A program made the translations under genes and the position numbers. From the NCBI RefSeq assembly GCF_036647415.1, contig NZ_JAVXKG010000009.1, positions 1-64,000 on the forward strand: DNA of 64,000 nucleotides, read 5' to 3'. Origin of the DNA: Empedobacter sp036647415 (lineage in GTDB: Bacteria; Bacteroidota; Bacteroidia; Flavobacteriales; Weeksellaceae). Every line of letters starts with the position of its first letter. Position 1 is the stretch's first letter. Shown piece after piece: positions 33,888-43,698 of this stretch. Below the pieces are notes generated by a model. That model saw only the letters and a program-made list of their open reading frames with translations, ran no database searches and was not told the origin of the DNA.

Positions 33888-34661
33888 TTATCTCTTCAAC
33901 GAATTTTTATTCAATTCATAAAGTATTTTAAGACCTTTTATGGTATGTAATCTGTCGTCCGTGTCAATTTTTGTTGTGAGTGGCTTATAAACGCCACCAA
34001 CACCACCTGTAGAAATAACCAAACATTGTTCGCCAACTTCTGCATTAATACGGTCTATCATTCCTTCTACCATACTCAAAAAACCATAAACCATTCCTGA
34101 TTGCATACACGATTCGGTATCCGTTCCAAGAACAGATTTTGGTTCTTTCAATTCAATTGTTGGTAATTGAGCTGTTTCACCAACCAAAGAATTAAGCGCT
34201 GTTACAATTCCTGGCGCTATAACTACACCACCAACTTTACCATCTTCATTAATTCCTAAAAAGGTTAAAGCTGTACCGAAATCGATCACAATTTTTTTGC
34301 CTTTGTAATTTTGATAATGAGCCGCAACCGCATTTGCATACAAATCTGTTCCCATTTGGTTGGATGTATGTACAATTGCTGATGGCGTATTGCGATCTAC
34401 AATTAGTGGTTTGAACTTATGAATTTTCTGTAAAGCAATTTTTACACTCGCCGTAAGCGGTGGAACAACCGAGCCAATTACAATATCTGTAATCTCTTCT
34501 TTCGAAATTCCGAAAGGCTTGTACATATTTGAGAATTTTGCAAAAAATTCGGATTCTGTACGTGGAGGTTTAGAATTGATGGTCCAAGTAATAATATCCG
34601 TTTCGCTTCTGAATGCTGCGAAACGGATATTTGTATTTCCTATGTTAACTGCTAATAACAT
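33888..34661 (-). CDS. coaX: type III pantothenate kinase
   Basis: The 257-residue protein has the ASKHA-fold pattern of CoaX: NIGNTN (6-11), VVPPLT (65-70), GTDLYANAVAA (104-114), IDFGTALTF (126-134), and the C-terminal STGGVGG. It phosphorylates pantothenate, the first step to coenzyme A. Two positions differ from the textbook motifs: residue 6 is Asn where Asp is usual (DxGNT), and GxDR reads GTDL. I recall subfamilies with GTDL.AN, so activity is still likely. The start overlaps the stop of the M1 peptidase by one base (TAATG). Confidence 0.88.
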   Translation of the reverse strand: MLLAVNIGNTNIRFAAFRSETDIITWTINSKPPRTESEFFAKFSNMYKPFGISKEEITDIVIGSVVPPLTASVKIALQKIHKFKPLIVDRNTPSAIVHTSNQMGTDLYANAVAAHYQNYKGKKIVIDFGTALTFLGINEDGKVGGVVIAPGIVTALNSLVGETAQLPTIELKEPKSVLGTDTESCMQSGMVYGFLSMVEGMIDRINAEVGEQCLVISTGGVGGVYKPLTTKIDTDDRLHTIKGLKILYELNKNSLKR

Positions 34662-36517
34662 TATTTTGTGAATACGTTATTTGTATAATCTACATCTGCC
34701 AAACGTTTTGTAGGGTCGATTGTGATTTGTTTAACTGCTTTAGACGTTTTTACTTCATAAACAGGATTTGTCCAAAAAGCATCAGTCAAAACAGTACGTT
34801 TTACGCCTTTGTATTCAACTAAATTTTCTGCTGGTTTTTCTCCACGCATTTCACGTAATGGAATGTAAAATAATTCTTTCGAACCGTCATTGTACTCAAC
34901 TAAAACGTCTAAAGGCATTGCAAAATCTGACTTGTTAACAACTGCAAAAGAATTTGATTGAACATTTTCTACAGCATAATCAATTTTACGTGTTGTGTTT
35001 AAGAATAAGTTAAAATACCATTTCAAATTAATTCCAGAAACTTCTTCTGCTACACGTTTGAAATCATTAGATGTCGGATGTTTAAATTTCCATTGTTTAT
35101 AGAATTCTAAAAATGTTTTATCTAAATTATCTTGTCCAATAATATATCCTAACTGAATTGCTAAAACTTGACCTTTATAGTAAGCCTCTAAAGAATATGC
35201 GTAGTTTGTGTTGTAATAATCTGCCAACAAACTTGCAGGCTCTTCTTTACCAGAAAGCGCTAAACCAATGTATCCTTTGTATGCGTCTAAGTTTGGATTA
35301 GAAGCCAACGTAGCTTGCTTTTCAAAAACTTGTAACGAAGCTAAATTTTCTACATAAGATGTAAACCCTTCGTCAAACCATTCGTCTACCGTTTCATTAA
35401 TCCCAAATAAATGTTGGTACCAAGAATGTGCTGCTTCGTGATAGATAACACCAACCAATGATGACAAGTTTCTTTCACCTGTAATCAATGTTGCCGTTCC
35501 ATATTCCATTCCACCATCACCTCCTTGTACAACCGTGTAAGTAGGCCATGGATAAGCTCCGAATTTTTCTCCAGCATAATCAAAAAACTCAGTTGCGTAA
35601 GGCATTGCCTCTTTCCAAACTTTAGTTGTTTTTTCTCCTGGTTTGTAAATTAAATAAACTTTAACTCCACCTTTTGATGTTGCTTCGTCTACCACAAAAT
35701 CTTTATCAGCTGCCCAAGCAAAATCGTGAATATTAGTTGCTTTAAAATTCCAAGAAGCACGCCCGTTTTTCTCAACAATTTTTGCATTTTTATCATAACC
35801 TTTTACTTCTTTTGGGTTTTGTAAAACTCCCGAAGAACCAATTACATAATCTTTTCCAATGTTAATTGTTACATCAAAATTACCGAAAGGTGCAATAAAT
35901 TCACGTCCAACATATTCATCTAAATGCCATCCGAAATCATCAAATTGAGCCATCTTAGGATACCACTGTGTCATCGAATATGCTACACCTTCTTTAGAAT
36001 TTCTTCCAGAACGACGAATTTGCTCAGGAACTTGTGCTTCCCAAACCATATCAAAAGTAGCAGATTTTCCTGCTTTAATTGGTATTGCTAACGTAACTTC
36101 TAAGATTGTTCCGTCCACTTTATATGAAGTCGCTTTACCGTTTTGAGTTAAAGAAGTTATTTTTTGATAACCCATATTATCATTTCCTAAAGTCGCGATA
36201 CGAGATTGCATTTTAGGATTTTCCTTTGTTCCAATATTATTCACCATTCGTTTGTCTGGATCTGCAATATTTGCCAAACGATAATCCATCATCGATTTTG
36301 GTTGAAAAGCATTAAAATATAAATGAAAATATACTTTATTCAGGCTTTGACCAGAATTATTCGTGTATTTCAATTTCATTTTTCCATCATATTGATACAA
36401 ATCGTCTTTTATATCAATCGTCATTTTATAATCTACCTTTTGTTGCCAATATCCTTTGCGTTGCGCAAAAACAAATTGTACTAAACATAAACAGATTAAT
36501 AGTGTAAATTTTCTCAT
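34661..36517 (-). CDS. M1 family metallopeptidase
   Basis: The 618-residue protein has a signal peptide (cut near 18, FVFAQ), an N-terminal beta domain (about 25-230) and a gluzincin catalytic domain with GGMEYG (about 337-342), HEAAHSWYQH (zinc site, about 358-367) and the third ligand Glu in DEWFDEGF about 18 residues on. A C-terminal beta tail follows. It is an exported aminopeptidase-type enzyme, common in flavobacteria. It is co-transcribed with coaX by a one-base overlap, though no functional link is known. Confidence 0.93.
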   Translation of the reverse strand: MRKFTLLICLCLVQFVFAQRKGYWQQKVDYKMTIDIKDDLYQYDGKMKLKYTNNSGQSLNKVYFHLYFNAFQPKSMMDYRLANIADPDKRMVNNIGTKENPKMQSRIATLGNDNMGYQKITSLTQNGKATSYKVDGTILEVTLAIPIKAGKSATFDMVWEAQVPEQIRRSGRNSKEGVAYSMTQWYPKMAQFDDFGWHLDEYVGREFIAPFGNFDVTINIGKDYVIGSSGVLQNPKEVKGYDKNAKIVEKNGRASWNFKATNIHDFAWAADKDFVVDEATSKGGVKVYLIYKPGEKTTKVWKEAMPYATEFFDYAGEKFGAYPWPTYTVVQGGDGGMEYGTATLITGERNLSSLVGVIYHEAAHSWYQHLFGINETVDEWFDEGFTSYVENLASLQVFEKQATLASNPNLDAYKGYIGLALSGKEEPASLLADYYNTNYAYSLEAYYKGQVLAIQLGYIIGQDNLDKTFLEFYKQWKFKHPTSNDFKRVAEEVSGINLKWYFNLFLNTTRKIDYAVENVQSNSFAVVNKSDFAMPLDVLVEYNDGSKELFYIPLREMRGEKPAENLVEYKGVKRTVLTDAFWTNPVYEVKTSKAVKQITIDPTKRLADVDYTNNVFTK

Positions 36518-36547
36518 TTCAAACTAATTCATTAAACTTTAATCTCT

Positions 36548-36555
36548 CAAAAATA
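36548..36555 (-). promoter_or_regulatory. -7 promoter element of the M1 peptidase-coaX unit
   Basis: TATTTTTG on the minus strand matches TAnnTTTG and leaves a leader of about 26 bases. Confidence 0.45.
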
Positions 36556-36711
36556 CGAAAAAGCTTGTAATAGACTAAGTTTGTTTTAATAATTGAAGTT
36601 TTTTAGCTTAAAAGCGCTATTATTATTTTTAAAAAAATTTTCATTTTTTCATATTTTAATTATACTTTTATTACTAAATCAATTTAAAGTATTCATTTAA
36701 AATTAAAAAAA

Positions 36712-37437
36712 ATGCCAAACACTCGTATTCTCGTAGTTCTTACCGGAGCTAATACCTGGACAATGAAAAGTGGAAAATTACACCCAACTGGATTTTGGGC
36801 TGAAGAATTTATCAAACCGCACAAAACATTTGTTGCTGCTGGTTTTGATGTTCATATTGCTACACCAGGTGGTCGCAGACCAGTTGTAGATCCATTAAGT
36901 TTATCTTTAGGTTACAACGATAATGATCAAAAATCAGTTGATGATCAACAAGCTTACATTGATGCTCAAGATGCATTAAAATCTACTTTAGTTTTAGGTG
37001 ATATTAATCCTGCTGATTATGATGCAATTTTCACAGTTGGTGGACACGGACCTATGCAAGATTTAGCTGTAGATCCAGATTTAAGCAGAATTATCAATGG
37101 TATTCTTGATGATCCTAAAAAAGTTTATGCAACAGTATGTCACGGACCTGCAAGTTTATTATCAGTATTTGATAAAGACGGAAACTGGTTATTCAAAGGA
37201 CGTAATGTAACAGGTTTCAGTAACGAAGAAGAAAACCAAGCTACTTTTGCTGGTGACGCTCCTTGGTTATTAGAAGATCGTTTACGTTTAGCTGGTGCAA
37301 ATTATGTGAAATTAGCGCCTTGGACTCCTCACGTTGTTGTAGATGGTAACTTGATCACTGGTCAACAACAGGTTTCTTCTCAGGCTGTAGCTGATGCAAT
37401 CTTAAAACGTTTACAAGAACTTGGAGTAGGACAATAA
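36712..37437 (+). CDS. DJ-1/PfpI family protein (Hsp31-like glyoxalase or chaperone)
   Basis: The 241 residues follow the class I glutamine-amidotransferase-like fold. The nucleophile is Cys143 in TVCHGPASLL with His144 next to it; the conserved Glu is in GFWAEE (28-32), and VGGHGPMQDL (109-118) forms the oxyanion side. The length and HPTGFWAEE block fit the Hsp31/glyoxalase III branch, which detoxifies methylglyoxal or acts as a holdase. It is a single-gene unit bounded by its own terminator. Codon use (GGT, GTT, CGT rich) suggests good expression. Confidence 0.88.
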   Translation: MPNTRILVVLTGANTWTMKSGKLHPTGFWAEEFIKPHKTFVAAGFDVHIATPGGRRPVVDPLSLSLGYNDNDQKSVDDQQAYIDAQDALKSTLVLGDINPADYDAIFTVGGHGPMQDLAVDPDLSRIINGILDDPKKVYATVCHGPASLLSVFDKDGNWLFKGRNVTGFSNEEENQATFAGDAPWLLEDRLRLAGANYVKLAPWTPHVVVDGNLITGQQQVSSQAVADAILKRLQELGVGQ

Positions 37438-37456
37438 TCCTTCTCTAAAAAAGTAT

Positions 37457-37493
37457 AGCAGCTCTTTTCTATTTTGAAAAGAGCTGCTTTTTT
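37457..37493 (+). terminator. intrinsic terminator of the DJ-1/PfpI gene
   Basis: AGCAGCTCTTTTC, six-base loop, GAAAAGAGCTGCT then TTTTT; a 13-bp perfect stem. Confidence 0.88.
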
Positions 37494-37509
37494 ATGCTTA
37501 AGAAACAAT

Positions 37510-37545
37510 AAAGCTCGTGTAAAACTTAAACACGAGCTTTTTAAT
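37510..37545. terminator. terminator at the end of the nuo operon
   Basis: AAAGCTCGTGT and ACACGAGCTTT form an 11-bp perfect stem. T runs are short on the minus side (TTTATT) and better on the plus side. Confidence 0.65.
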
Positions 37546-37583
37546 AATAAATAATAAAAACTATACTAGTTCATATTCTACAA

Positions 37584-38972
37584 TTACCACATTGGTGTTT
37601 GTAAAAATGATGATAATATTCCTGGAAAAACTCCCATCACAATCAAGATTACCATTCCGATAATTAAAAGGAAATTAGTCAATCCATCTTGTGTTTTTAC
37701 TTTATTTTTTCCTTTCTTAAAGTAGATGTAGTTAATTACTTTGAAATAATAATACATACTTAGAACTGCCATAACCAAAGCTATTACAATCAAGAAAAGA
37801 TTTTTATCGTTTGTACCTCCAATACTCAATGCCATAAATTTCGCAAAGAAACCTCCTGTTAATGGAATACCAGCTAACGAGATTAAAGATGTTGTAACTG
37901 CTGCAGCCAAAACTGGATTTGATTTTCCTAAACCGATGAAACTTTCAAATTTTGGATTTTTGAATTGATCAATCGTATAGAAAATAATGAAATTCGCGAT
38001 AGAATAAGCGATCGTATAAAACATCAAGGCTTCTTTAGATGCTGAATTGATGTTAAACAAAACGAACAACATAAAACCTGCTTGCGCAATTGATGAATAC
38101 GCCATTAATCGTTTGACAGATTTTTGAGAAATTGCTCCGAAATTCCCGATAAATAGCGTCAAAATGATGATTGATGCAAATAATAATCGGTAATATTCTG
38201 CGTATTCTGCATTGGTTGGAAATGATTTTAAAACCATTATAAATCCTAAGAAAGATCCACCTTTGATGATTGTCGACATAAACGATGTAAAAACCGTTGG
38301 TGTACCGTCGTAAACATCTGGTGTCCATGCGTGGAATGGTGCTGCCGAAACTTTGAAACAAAATGCAAAAATGATTAAACACCATCCTAAATAATAAATA
38401 TTTTCGAAAGACGGATTGTAATTCACCAATTGGTCTAACATAAATGTTCCTGTTGCACCGTATAAAAATGTTACTCCTAACATCAAAATCCCTGTTGAGA
38501 ATGCTCCCATCAAGAAATATTTTACAGATGCTTCTGTACTTTTTATACTTTCTTTGTTAGTTCCAGCAATGATGTACATTGGAATTGACATTAATTCGAT
38601 TCCTAAAAACATTATCACTAAGTTGTGAAATTGTGCTAAAACTGCAATACCCGTAAAAGCAAAGAAAATAAGTGCGTAATATTCTGCAACATGTTTTCCT
38701 ACTTTGCCAAAAGCATCTTTGTTCAACAACAAGTAAAAAATTGCCAATGCCGCTAATGCGATAAAGAAAGACACGCCGTAAAGCGATTGTGCAATCATAT
38801 TATCAAATTTGCCTGCAAACATCGAGCAACCCTTCAAATCAAATATTCCTCCTACAATCATTCCGAAAAATAATACAACAGAAAGAATATTTAAGGCACG
38901 ATTATTTTTGATGTAGAATCCACTAAACATCAATATAATACCTGAAAGTGCTGATAAAATAATAGTATTCAT
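37584..38972 (-). CDS. nuoN: NADH-quinone oxidoreductase subunit N
   Basis: The 462-residue antiporter-like membrane subunit of complex I has about 14 helices with the family block LMAYSSIAQAGFML and the loop GTPTVFTSFMSTIIKGGSFL. It forms one of three proton channels, next to NuoM and NuoK. It is the last gene of the operon, 20 bases after nuoM, and is followed by a terminator. Confidence 0.95.
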   Translation of the reverse strand: MNTIILSALSGIILMFSGFYIKNNRALNILSVVLFFGMIVGGIFDLKGCSMFAGKFDNMIAQSLYGVSFFIALAALAIFYLLLNKDAFGKVGKHVAEYYALIFFAFTGIAVLAQFHNLVIMFLGIELMSIPMYIIAGTNKESIKSTEASVKYFLMGAFSTGILMLGVTFLYGATGTFMLDQLVNYNPSFENIYYLGWCLIIFAFCFKVSAAPFHAWTPDVYDGTPTVFTSFMSTIIKGGSFLGFIMVLKSFPTNAEYAEYYRLLFASIIILTLFIGNFGAISQKSVKRLMAYSSIAQAGFMLFVLFNINSASKEALMFYTIAYSIANFIIFYTIDQFKNPKFESFIGLGKSNPVLAAAVTTSLISLAGIPLTGGFFAKFMALSIGGTNDKNLFLIVIALVMAVLSMYYYFKVINYIYFKKGKNKVKTQDGLTNFLLIIGMVILIVMGVFPGILSSFLQTPMW

Positions 38973-38992
38973 ATTCTATTTATTCTAAATGA

Positions 38993-40411
38993 TTAATGAG
39001 CTAATAAATTAAAAATTGGTGTTGGATAAACGCCTAAAATGATAATCACAATAGCGATTACAGATAAAACTGCAATTGGTCCGAAACCTCCTTTTTTTGC
39101 TTCTTTTTGTTTGATGTTTTTTACTTCTCCAAACAAAAGTGCACCTGATAAACGCAATGTATAAACGGCTGATAAGATAACACCTAAACACGCAACAACA
39201 CATAAAACTGGATTGAATGTAAACAATGCCGAAAGCATCATAAATTCTCCAATAAACGAACTTGTAAGTGGTAAGGCAACATTAGCTAAACCGAAAACCA
39301 TAAACAAAATTGCCAATGTAGGATCAACTTTCGCTAAACCACCAATTGACTTGATGTCTGTAAGATGATATTTTCTTTCCATAATATCAACGCAAAGCCA
39401 TAATCCTAAAACGACTAATCCGTGCGAAAACATTTGGAAATATGCACCTGTAATACCATTTGCTAATTCAGAAAATAATGATACAAAAATCAATGCTAAA
39501 TGGGCAATCGAACTATATGCAATAATTTTCTTTACATTTTTTGCACTCAATGCGATTAACGAAGCGTAAACTAATCCGAAAATTGCGATGTACATAATGT
39601 ATTTGAACAATACTGAAACTTCTGGAAACATACCCAAATACCATGTTACCACTGCAAATAATCCCATCTTCGCCATCAAAGCTGAAAGTACAACTGTAAG
39701 TGGTGTTGGAGATGTTTTGTAGATTGTTGGTTGCCATGTATGGAATGGAAAAATTGGAATTTTAATAACAAATGCAATCAAAAATAATAACGCTAAAGCT
39801 GTATTTGTAGAATAAGCTGCTGCTGTTACTTGCTGTACATCTGCTAATAAAAATGAAGCTGGTTTCAAGAAAAATCCGATGTAAATAATTCCACCTAACA
39901 TAAACATAGATCCTAAAATCGTGTATAAGAAAAATGTCATATTTGCACGAAGTCTATCTTTTCCTAATCCGAATAATCCTATTAAGAAATAAACTGGAAT
40001 TAAGACAACTTCCCAAAAGAAGTAGAATAAAATTAAATCTTCTGCTAAGAAAACTCCATTCAATCCTGCTAAAGTGATTAATAATAATCCATAAAAAGTA
40101 TTTGAATAGTTTTGTTTAGATGTTGATAAATAAACAAAAAGAGCCAAATATGTAAAGTTTGATAATAGCAACATTAAGCCACCCAAACCTTGTGCATTTA
40201 ACGCAAAATAAGTTTTTACGCTGTTGAAATTGAACCATTGTGTTTGGTACGTTAACTCATCATTTCCACCTTTGCAAGTGATAAAAAAGTACAACGCCAA
40301 CAATGCTCCACCAACAAATGCTCCTAACCATCTTTGTGGTTTTTGACCTTTCATTAATAGCATGAAAACTCCTACTATTAATGGTAATATGATAAATAAA
40401 GATAAAAGCAT
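38993..40411 (-). CDS. nuoM: NADH-quinone oxidoreductase subunit M
   Basis: The 472-residue antiporter-like proton channel of complex I. Characteristic blocks are FYFFWEVVLIPVYFLIG (with the key membrane Glu), FPFHTWQPTIYKTSPTPLTV and IIAYSSIAHLALIF. It sits between nuoL (7-base gap) and nuoN. Confidence 0.96.
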   Translation of the reverse strand: MLLSLFIILPLIVGVFMLLMKGQKPQRWLGAFVGGALLALYFFITCKGGNDELTYQTQWFNFNSVKTYFALNAQGLGGLMLLLSNFTYLALFVYLSTSKQNYSNTFYGLLLITLAGLNGVFLAEDLILFYFFWEVVLIPVYFLIGLFGLGKDRLRANMTFFLYTILGSMFMLGGIIYIGFFLKPASFLLADVQQVTAAAYSTNTALALLFLIAFVIKIPIFPFHTWQPTIYKTSPTPLTVVLSALMAKMGLFAVVTWYLGMFPEVSVLFKYIMYIAIFGLVYASLIALSAKNVKKIIAYSSIAHLALIFVSLFSELANGITGAYFQMFSHGLVVLGLWLCVDIMERKYHLTDIKSIGGLAKVDPTLAILFMVFGLANVALPLTSSFIGEFMMLSALFTFNPVLCVVACLGVILSAVYTLRLSGALLFGEVKNIKQKEAKKGGFGPIAVLSVIAIVIIILGVYPTPIFNLLAH

Positions 40412-40418
40412 TACTAAC

Positions 40419-42311
40419 CTATTTTGAAATTAAATACCCCATAAAAAAGATTGCTATACCTGCAACAGTTCCTACAACCATCAACAAAATATAGAATCCG
40501 ACATTTCCGTTTTGTAGCTGACGTACATTTTTTGATGCGCGATCAGAAACAGTTCCAACTCCTAAAACGAAAGCTGCAATACCTGCTTTTTCTACATATT
40601 TTTTCAAGACATCACCTAATTCAAACAATGGTTTTACAATTGCATTGTCATAAAGTTCGTCGATGTACCATTTATTTTCAAAGAATTTTGCAATTCCTGT
40701 CGATTCTTCATCAATTTGATTTGTATATTTTTTAATTGCAAAGAAAATCGCTCCTAAAACACAAACTAATAATGCACCCATCATCATCCATTCTGTCGCA
40801 TGAGAAACGTGATGTGCTTCACCTATATTTACAACTCCACTTAAGAAAGTTTGTAATTGATGACCATCTTTCATAAACAAAGCTGGAATTCCGATATAAC
40901 CTGCAACAACAGATAAAACTGCTAAAATGATTAATGGAATTGTCATTGCTGCTGGACTTTCGTGTGGATGAGCGTCTTTATCTCTTAAATCTCCTAAGAA
41001 AGTTAAGGCATATAAACGGAACATATAAAAAGCTGTTAATACAGAAACAATAAATCCTAAACCATAAATTATTGGATTAGAAACAAACATTCCTAATAAC
41101 ATTTCGTCTTTAGAAAAGAAACCTGATAAACCAGGAATACCTGCAATTGCCAAACATCCAATCAAGAATGTGATGTGTGTGATTTTCATGTATTTTTTAA
41201 GTCCTCCCATTTTGCGCATATCTTGCTCGTGGTGCATTCCGTGAATTACAGAACCCGCTCCTAAGAACAATAATGCTTTGAAGAATGCGTGCGTCATTAC
41301 ATGGAAAACTGCTGCGATATACGCACCAGAACCAATTGCTGCAAACATTAATCCTAATTGAGAAACTGTAGAATAAGCCAATACTTTTTTGATATCGTTT
41401 TGGCGCATCGCAATTGTTGCGGTAACAAATGCTGTTGCAATTCCTACATATTGAATGATTTCTAATGTAAATGGCGCTGCTGTAAATAATTCGTTGCAAC
41501 GTGTAATCATAAAAATACCAGCCGTTACCATTGTTGCAGCGTGTATAAGTGCTGAAACTGGTGTTGGACCTGCCATCGCGTCTGGTAACCATGTAAATAA
41601 TGGTAATTGAGCAGATTTACCTGTTGCTGCTAAGAATAACAATAATGTGATTCCCGTCAATACAAAACCTGTAAATGCTGATGGATCGATTGCTAATTGA
41701 TTGAATACTTTTACGTATTCTAACGTTCCAAATTCTTTGAAAATCCAAAACATTGCCAATAAAAATCCTACATCACCAATACGGTTCATAATGAAAGCTT
41801 TCTTTGCTGCTTTGATATATTCTGGGTTTGTAAACCAAAATCCAATTAATAAGAATGAACAAAGTCCAACTCCTTCCCATCCAATAAACATCATTACAAA
41901 ATTGTTTCCCATTACAAGAATCAACATGAAAAAGATGAATAAATTAAGGTAAGAAAAGAATTTTGCAAATCCTTCGTCCTCGTTCATATAAGCAGAACTG
42001 TACACGTGTATTAAAAATCCAACTCCTGTTATAATTAACAAAAACAAACTCGTTAATGCATCAATTTGAAATGCAAATGGAACTTGTAGTGTTGGAATAT
42101 TAATAATATCAAATGCCTTAAAAATTAATGGCTGTGCGTCTGCTCCTGATGGAACTGACATAAAAACCATGATTGATAAAATGAAACTTGCCAAAACTGC
42201 TCCACTTCCGATGAAAGTAACTAAGCTTTTAGAAAGTACATTTCGTCCTAAACCGTTAATTAAAAATCCGATGAATGGAATCAAAGGAATTAACCATATA
42301 TACTGCTCCAT
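40419..42311 (-). CDS. nuoL: NADH-quinone oxidoreductase subunit L
   Basis: The 630-residue distal proton channel of complex I has FIGWEGVGLCSFLLIGFW, LFTWLPDAMAGPTPVSALIH and VLAYSTVSQLGLMFAAIGSG. The C-terminal portion includes the long amphipathic lateral helix and a last membrane anchor. Length is normal for the family. It starts two bases after nuoK. Confidence 0.97.
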   Translation of the reverse strand: MEQYIWLIPLIPFIGFLINGLGRNVLSKSLVTFIGSGAVLASFILSIMVFMSVPSGADAQPLIFKAFDIINIPTLQVPFAFQIDALTSLFLLIITGVGFLIHVYSSAYMNEDEGFAKFFSYLNLFIFFMLILVMGNNFVMMFIGWEGVGLCSFLLIGFWFTNPEYIKAAKKAFIMNRIGDVGFLLAMFWIFKEFGTLEYVKVFNQLAIDPSAFTGFVLTGITLLLFLAATGKSAQLPLFTWLPDAMAGPTPVSALIHAATMVTAGIFMITRCNELFTAAPFTLEIIQYVGIATAFVTATIAMRQNDIKKVLAYSTVSQLGLMFAAIGSGAYIAAVFHVMTHAFFKALLFLGAGSVIHGMHHEQDMRKMGGLKKYMKITHITFLIGCLAIAGIPGLSGFFSKDEMLLGMFVSNPIIYGLGFIVSVLTAFYMFRLYALTFLGDLRDKDAHPHESPAAMTIPLIILAVLSVVAGYIGIPALFMKDGHQLQTFLSGVVNIGEAHHVSHATEWMMMGALLVCVLGAIFFAIKKYTNQIDEESTGIAKFFENKWYIDELYDNAIVKPLFELGDVLKKYVEKAGIAAFVLGVGTVSDRASKNVRQLQNGNVGFYILLMVVGTVAGIAIFFMGYLISK

Positions 42312-42313
42312 TC

Positions 42314-42640
42314 TTAACCTTTTAAACGATTTAACACATTAATATCTACCGAATAAACTTTTCGGAACAATAGTATTATTACCGATAATCCTACCGCAAC
42401 CTCAGCCGCAGCAACTACCATGATAAAGAATACTAACAACTGTGCGTCGGTTCCTTTTTCTAATGCTGGATTTGCGTGATAGTGCATTTTTGAAAATGCA
42501 ACTAACAACAAATTCACAGAGTTTAACATCAATTCTATACACATAAAAATGACAATCGCATTGCGACGAAGCATAACGCCTGCCATTCCTATTCCGAATA
42601 GGATTAATGATAAAGTAATATAATAACTGATTGGTAACAT
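42314..42640 (-). CDS. nuoK: NADH-quinone oxidoreductase subunit K
   Basis: The 108-residue protein has three transmembrane helices with the two membrane glutamates expected in NuoK (in CIELMLNSVNLL and AAAEVAVGLSV). It forms the fourth proton path with NuoJ and NuoA. Short gaps on both sides (2 and 16 bases) place it firmly in the operon. Confidence 0.96.
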   Translation of the reverse strand: MLPISYYITLSLILFGIGMAGVMLRRNAIVIFMCIELMLNSVNLLLVAFSKMHYHANPALEKGTDAQLLVFFIMVVAAAEVAVGLSVIILLFRKVYSVDINVLNRLKG

Positions 42641-42656
42641 CTTTTACTTTTTATAT

Positions 42657-43175
42657 TTAATCCAATAATTCTTCATCTTTCTTTGATAACATCACTGCTC
42701 CAATCATTGCCGAAATAAACAAAATACTGCTCAACTCGAATGGTAAAACATATTCTGAATATAGCATTGAACCAAGATTGTGTATCAATCCAAGATCACC
42801 TGTTCCTACTTCTACTCCTGTTGTTACAGCCGATTTGTCTCCTAAGAAAATTCCTACTGTCAAGGCAACAAATAACAACGAAATAAGTGTCGCTGCTAAA
42901 AATTTTGCTGGTCTACCGAATGAATGTCTTTCGTTATTAAGATTCATCAACATCACCACGAATAAGAACAATACCATAATTGCACCTGCATAAACAATCA
43001 CATTTACAATCGCCAAAAATTGTGCGTTAAGTAAAACGTAATGTCCACTGATACAGAAAAACGTCACGATTAAATATAAAATCGAGTAAACAGGATTTTT
43101 GCTAAATACCATCAGTAACGCACTTAACACCGTTAAGCTCGATAAAACGTAGAATAAAATTTGTGCTAATTCCAT
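42657..43175 (-). CDS. nuoJ: NADH-quinone oxidoreductase subunit J
   Basis: The 172-residue membrane subunit has five helices and the VYAGAIMVLFLFVVMLMNL stretch containing the helix-3 pi-bulge region of NuoJ. Its start overlaps the nuoI stop by one base (TAATG). Confidence 0.95.
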   Translation of the reverse strand: MELAQILFYVLSSLTVLSALLMVFSKNPVYSILYLIVTFFCISGHYVLLNAQFLAIVNVIVYAGAIMVLFLFVVMLMNLNNERHSFGRPAKFLAATLISLLFVALTVGIFLGDKSAVTTGVEVGTGDLGLIHNLGSMLYSEYVLPFELSSILFISAMIGAVMLSKKDEELLD

Positions 43176-43675
43176 TAGTTTGTCGCTTTTTTCGGGATTA
43201 ATAAATCTTCTTTAGAATAGATGAAGTTTTTGCGATCAAAACTTGCTGGCGGAACAGTTTGTGATAAATAAACTGCATCTTTAGGACAAGCTTCTTCACA
43301 GAATCCACAGAAAATACAACGTAACATGTTAATTTCATATTTCGCTGCATATTTCTCTTCGCGGTAAAGATTTTCTTCACCAGGAAGTCTTTCTGCTGCT
43401 TCCATCGTTATCGCTTCTGCTGGACAAGCCAAGGCACAAAGTCCACAAGCTGTACAATTTTCACGATTTTCTTCATCTCTATTCAAAACGTGTAATCCTC
43501 TAAATACAGGACTAAACGGTCTTTTTTCTTCTGGATAATTAATTGTTGCTTTCTTAGAAAAGAAATGTTTCAATGTAATCATCAACCCTTTTGCGATAGA
43601 AATCAAATAGATACTTTCCCAAAATGTTAAGGGTTTGCGTTCTACTTGTTTTGATCTATTTGTAATTGGTTCCAT
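43175..43675 (-). CDS. nuoI: NADH-quinone oxidoreductase subunit I
   Basis: The 166-residue peripheral-arm subunit carries two [4Fe-4S] clusters (N6a/N6b): CTACGLCALACP (Cys74, 77, 80, 84) and CIFCGFCEEACP (Cys120, 123, 126, 130). It passes electrons towards NuoB. The N-terminal stretch (about 18-38) is an amphipathic membrane-surface helix. Confidence 0.97.
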   Translation of the reverse strand: MEPITNRSKQVERKPLTFWESIYLISIAKGLMITLKHFFSKKATINYPEEKRPFSPVFRGLHVLNRDEENRENCTACGLCALACPAEAITMEAAERLPGEENLYREEKYAAKYEINMLRCIFCGFCEEACPKDAVYLSQTVPPASFDRKNFIYSKEDLLIPKKATN

Positions 43676-43698
43676 AATTTTTTATTATTTTGATGATT

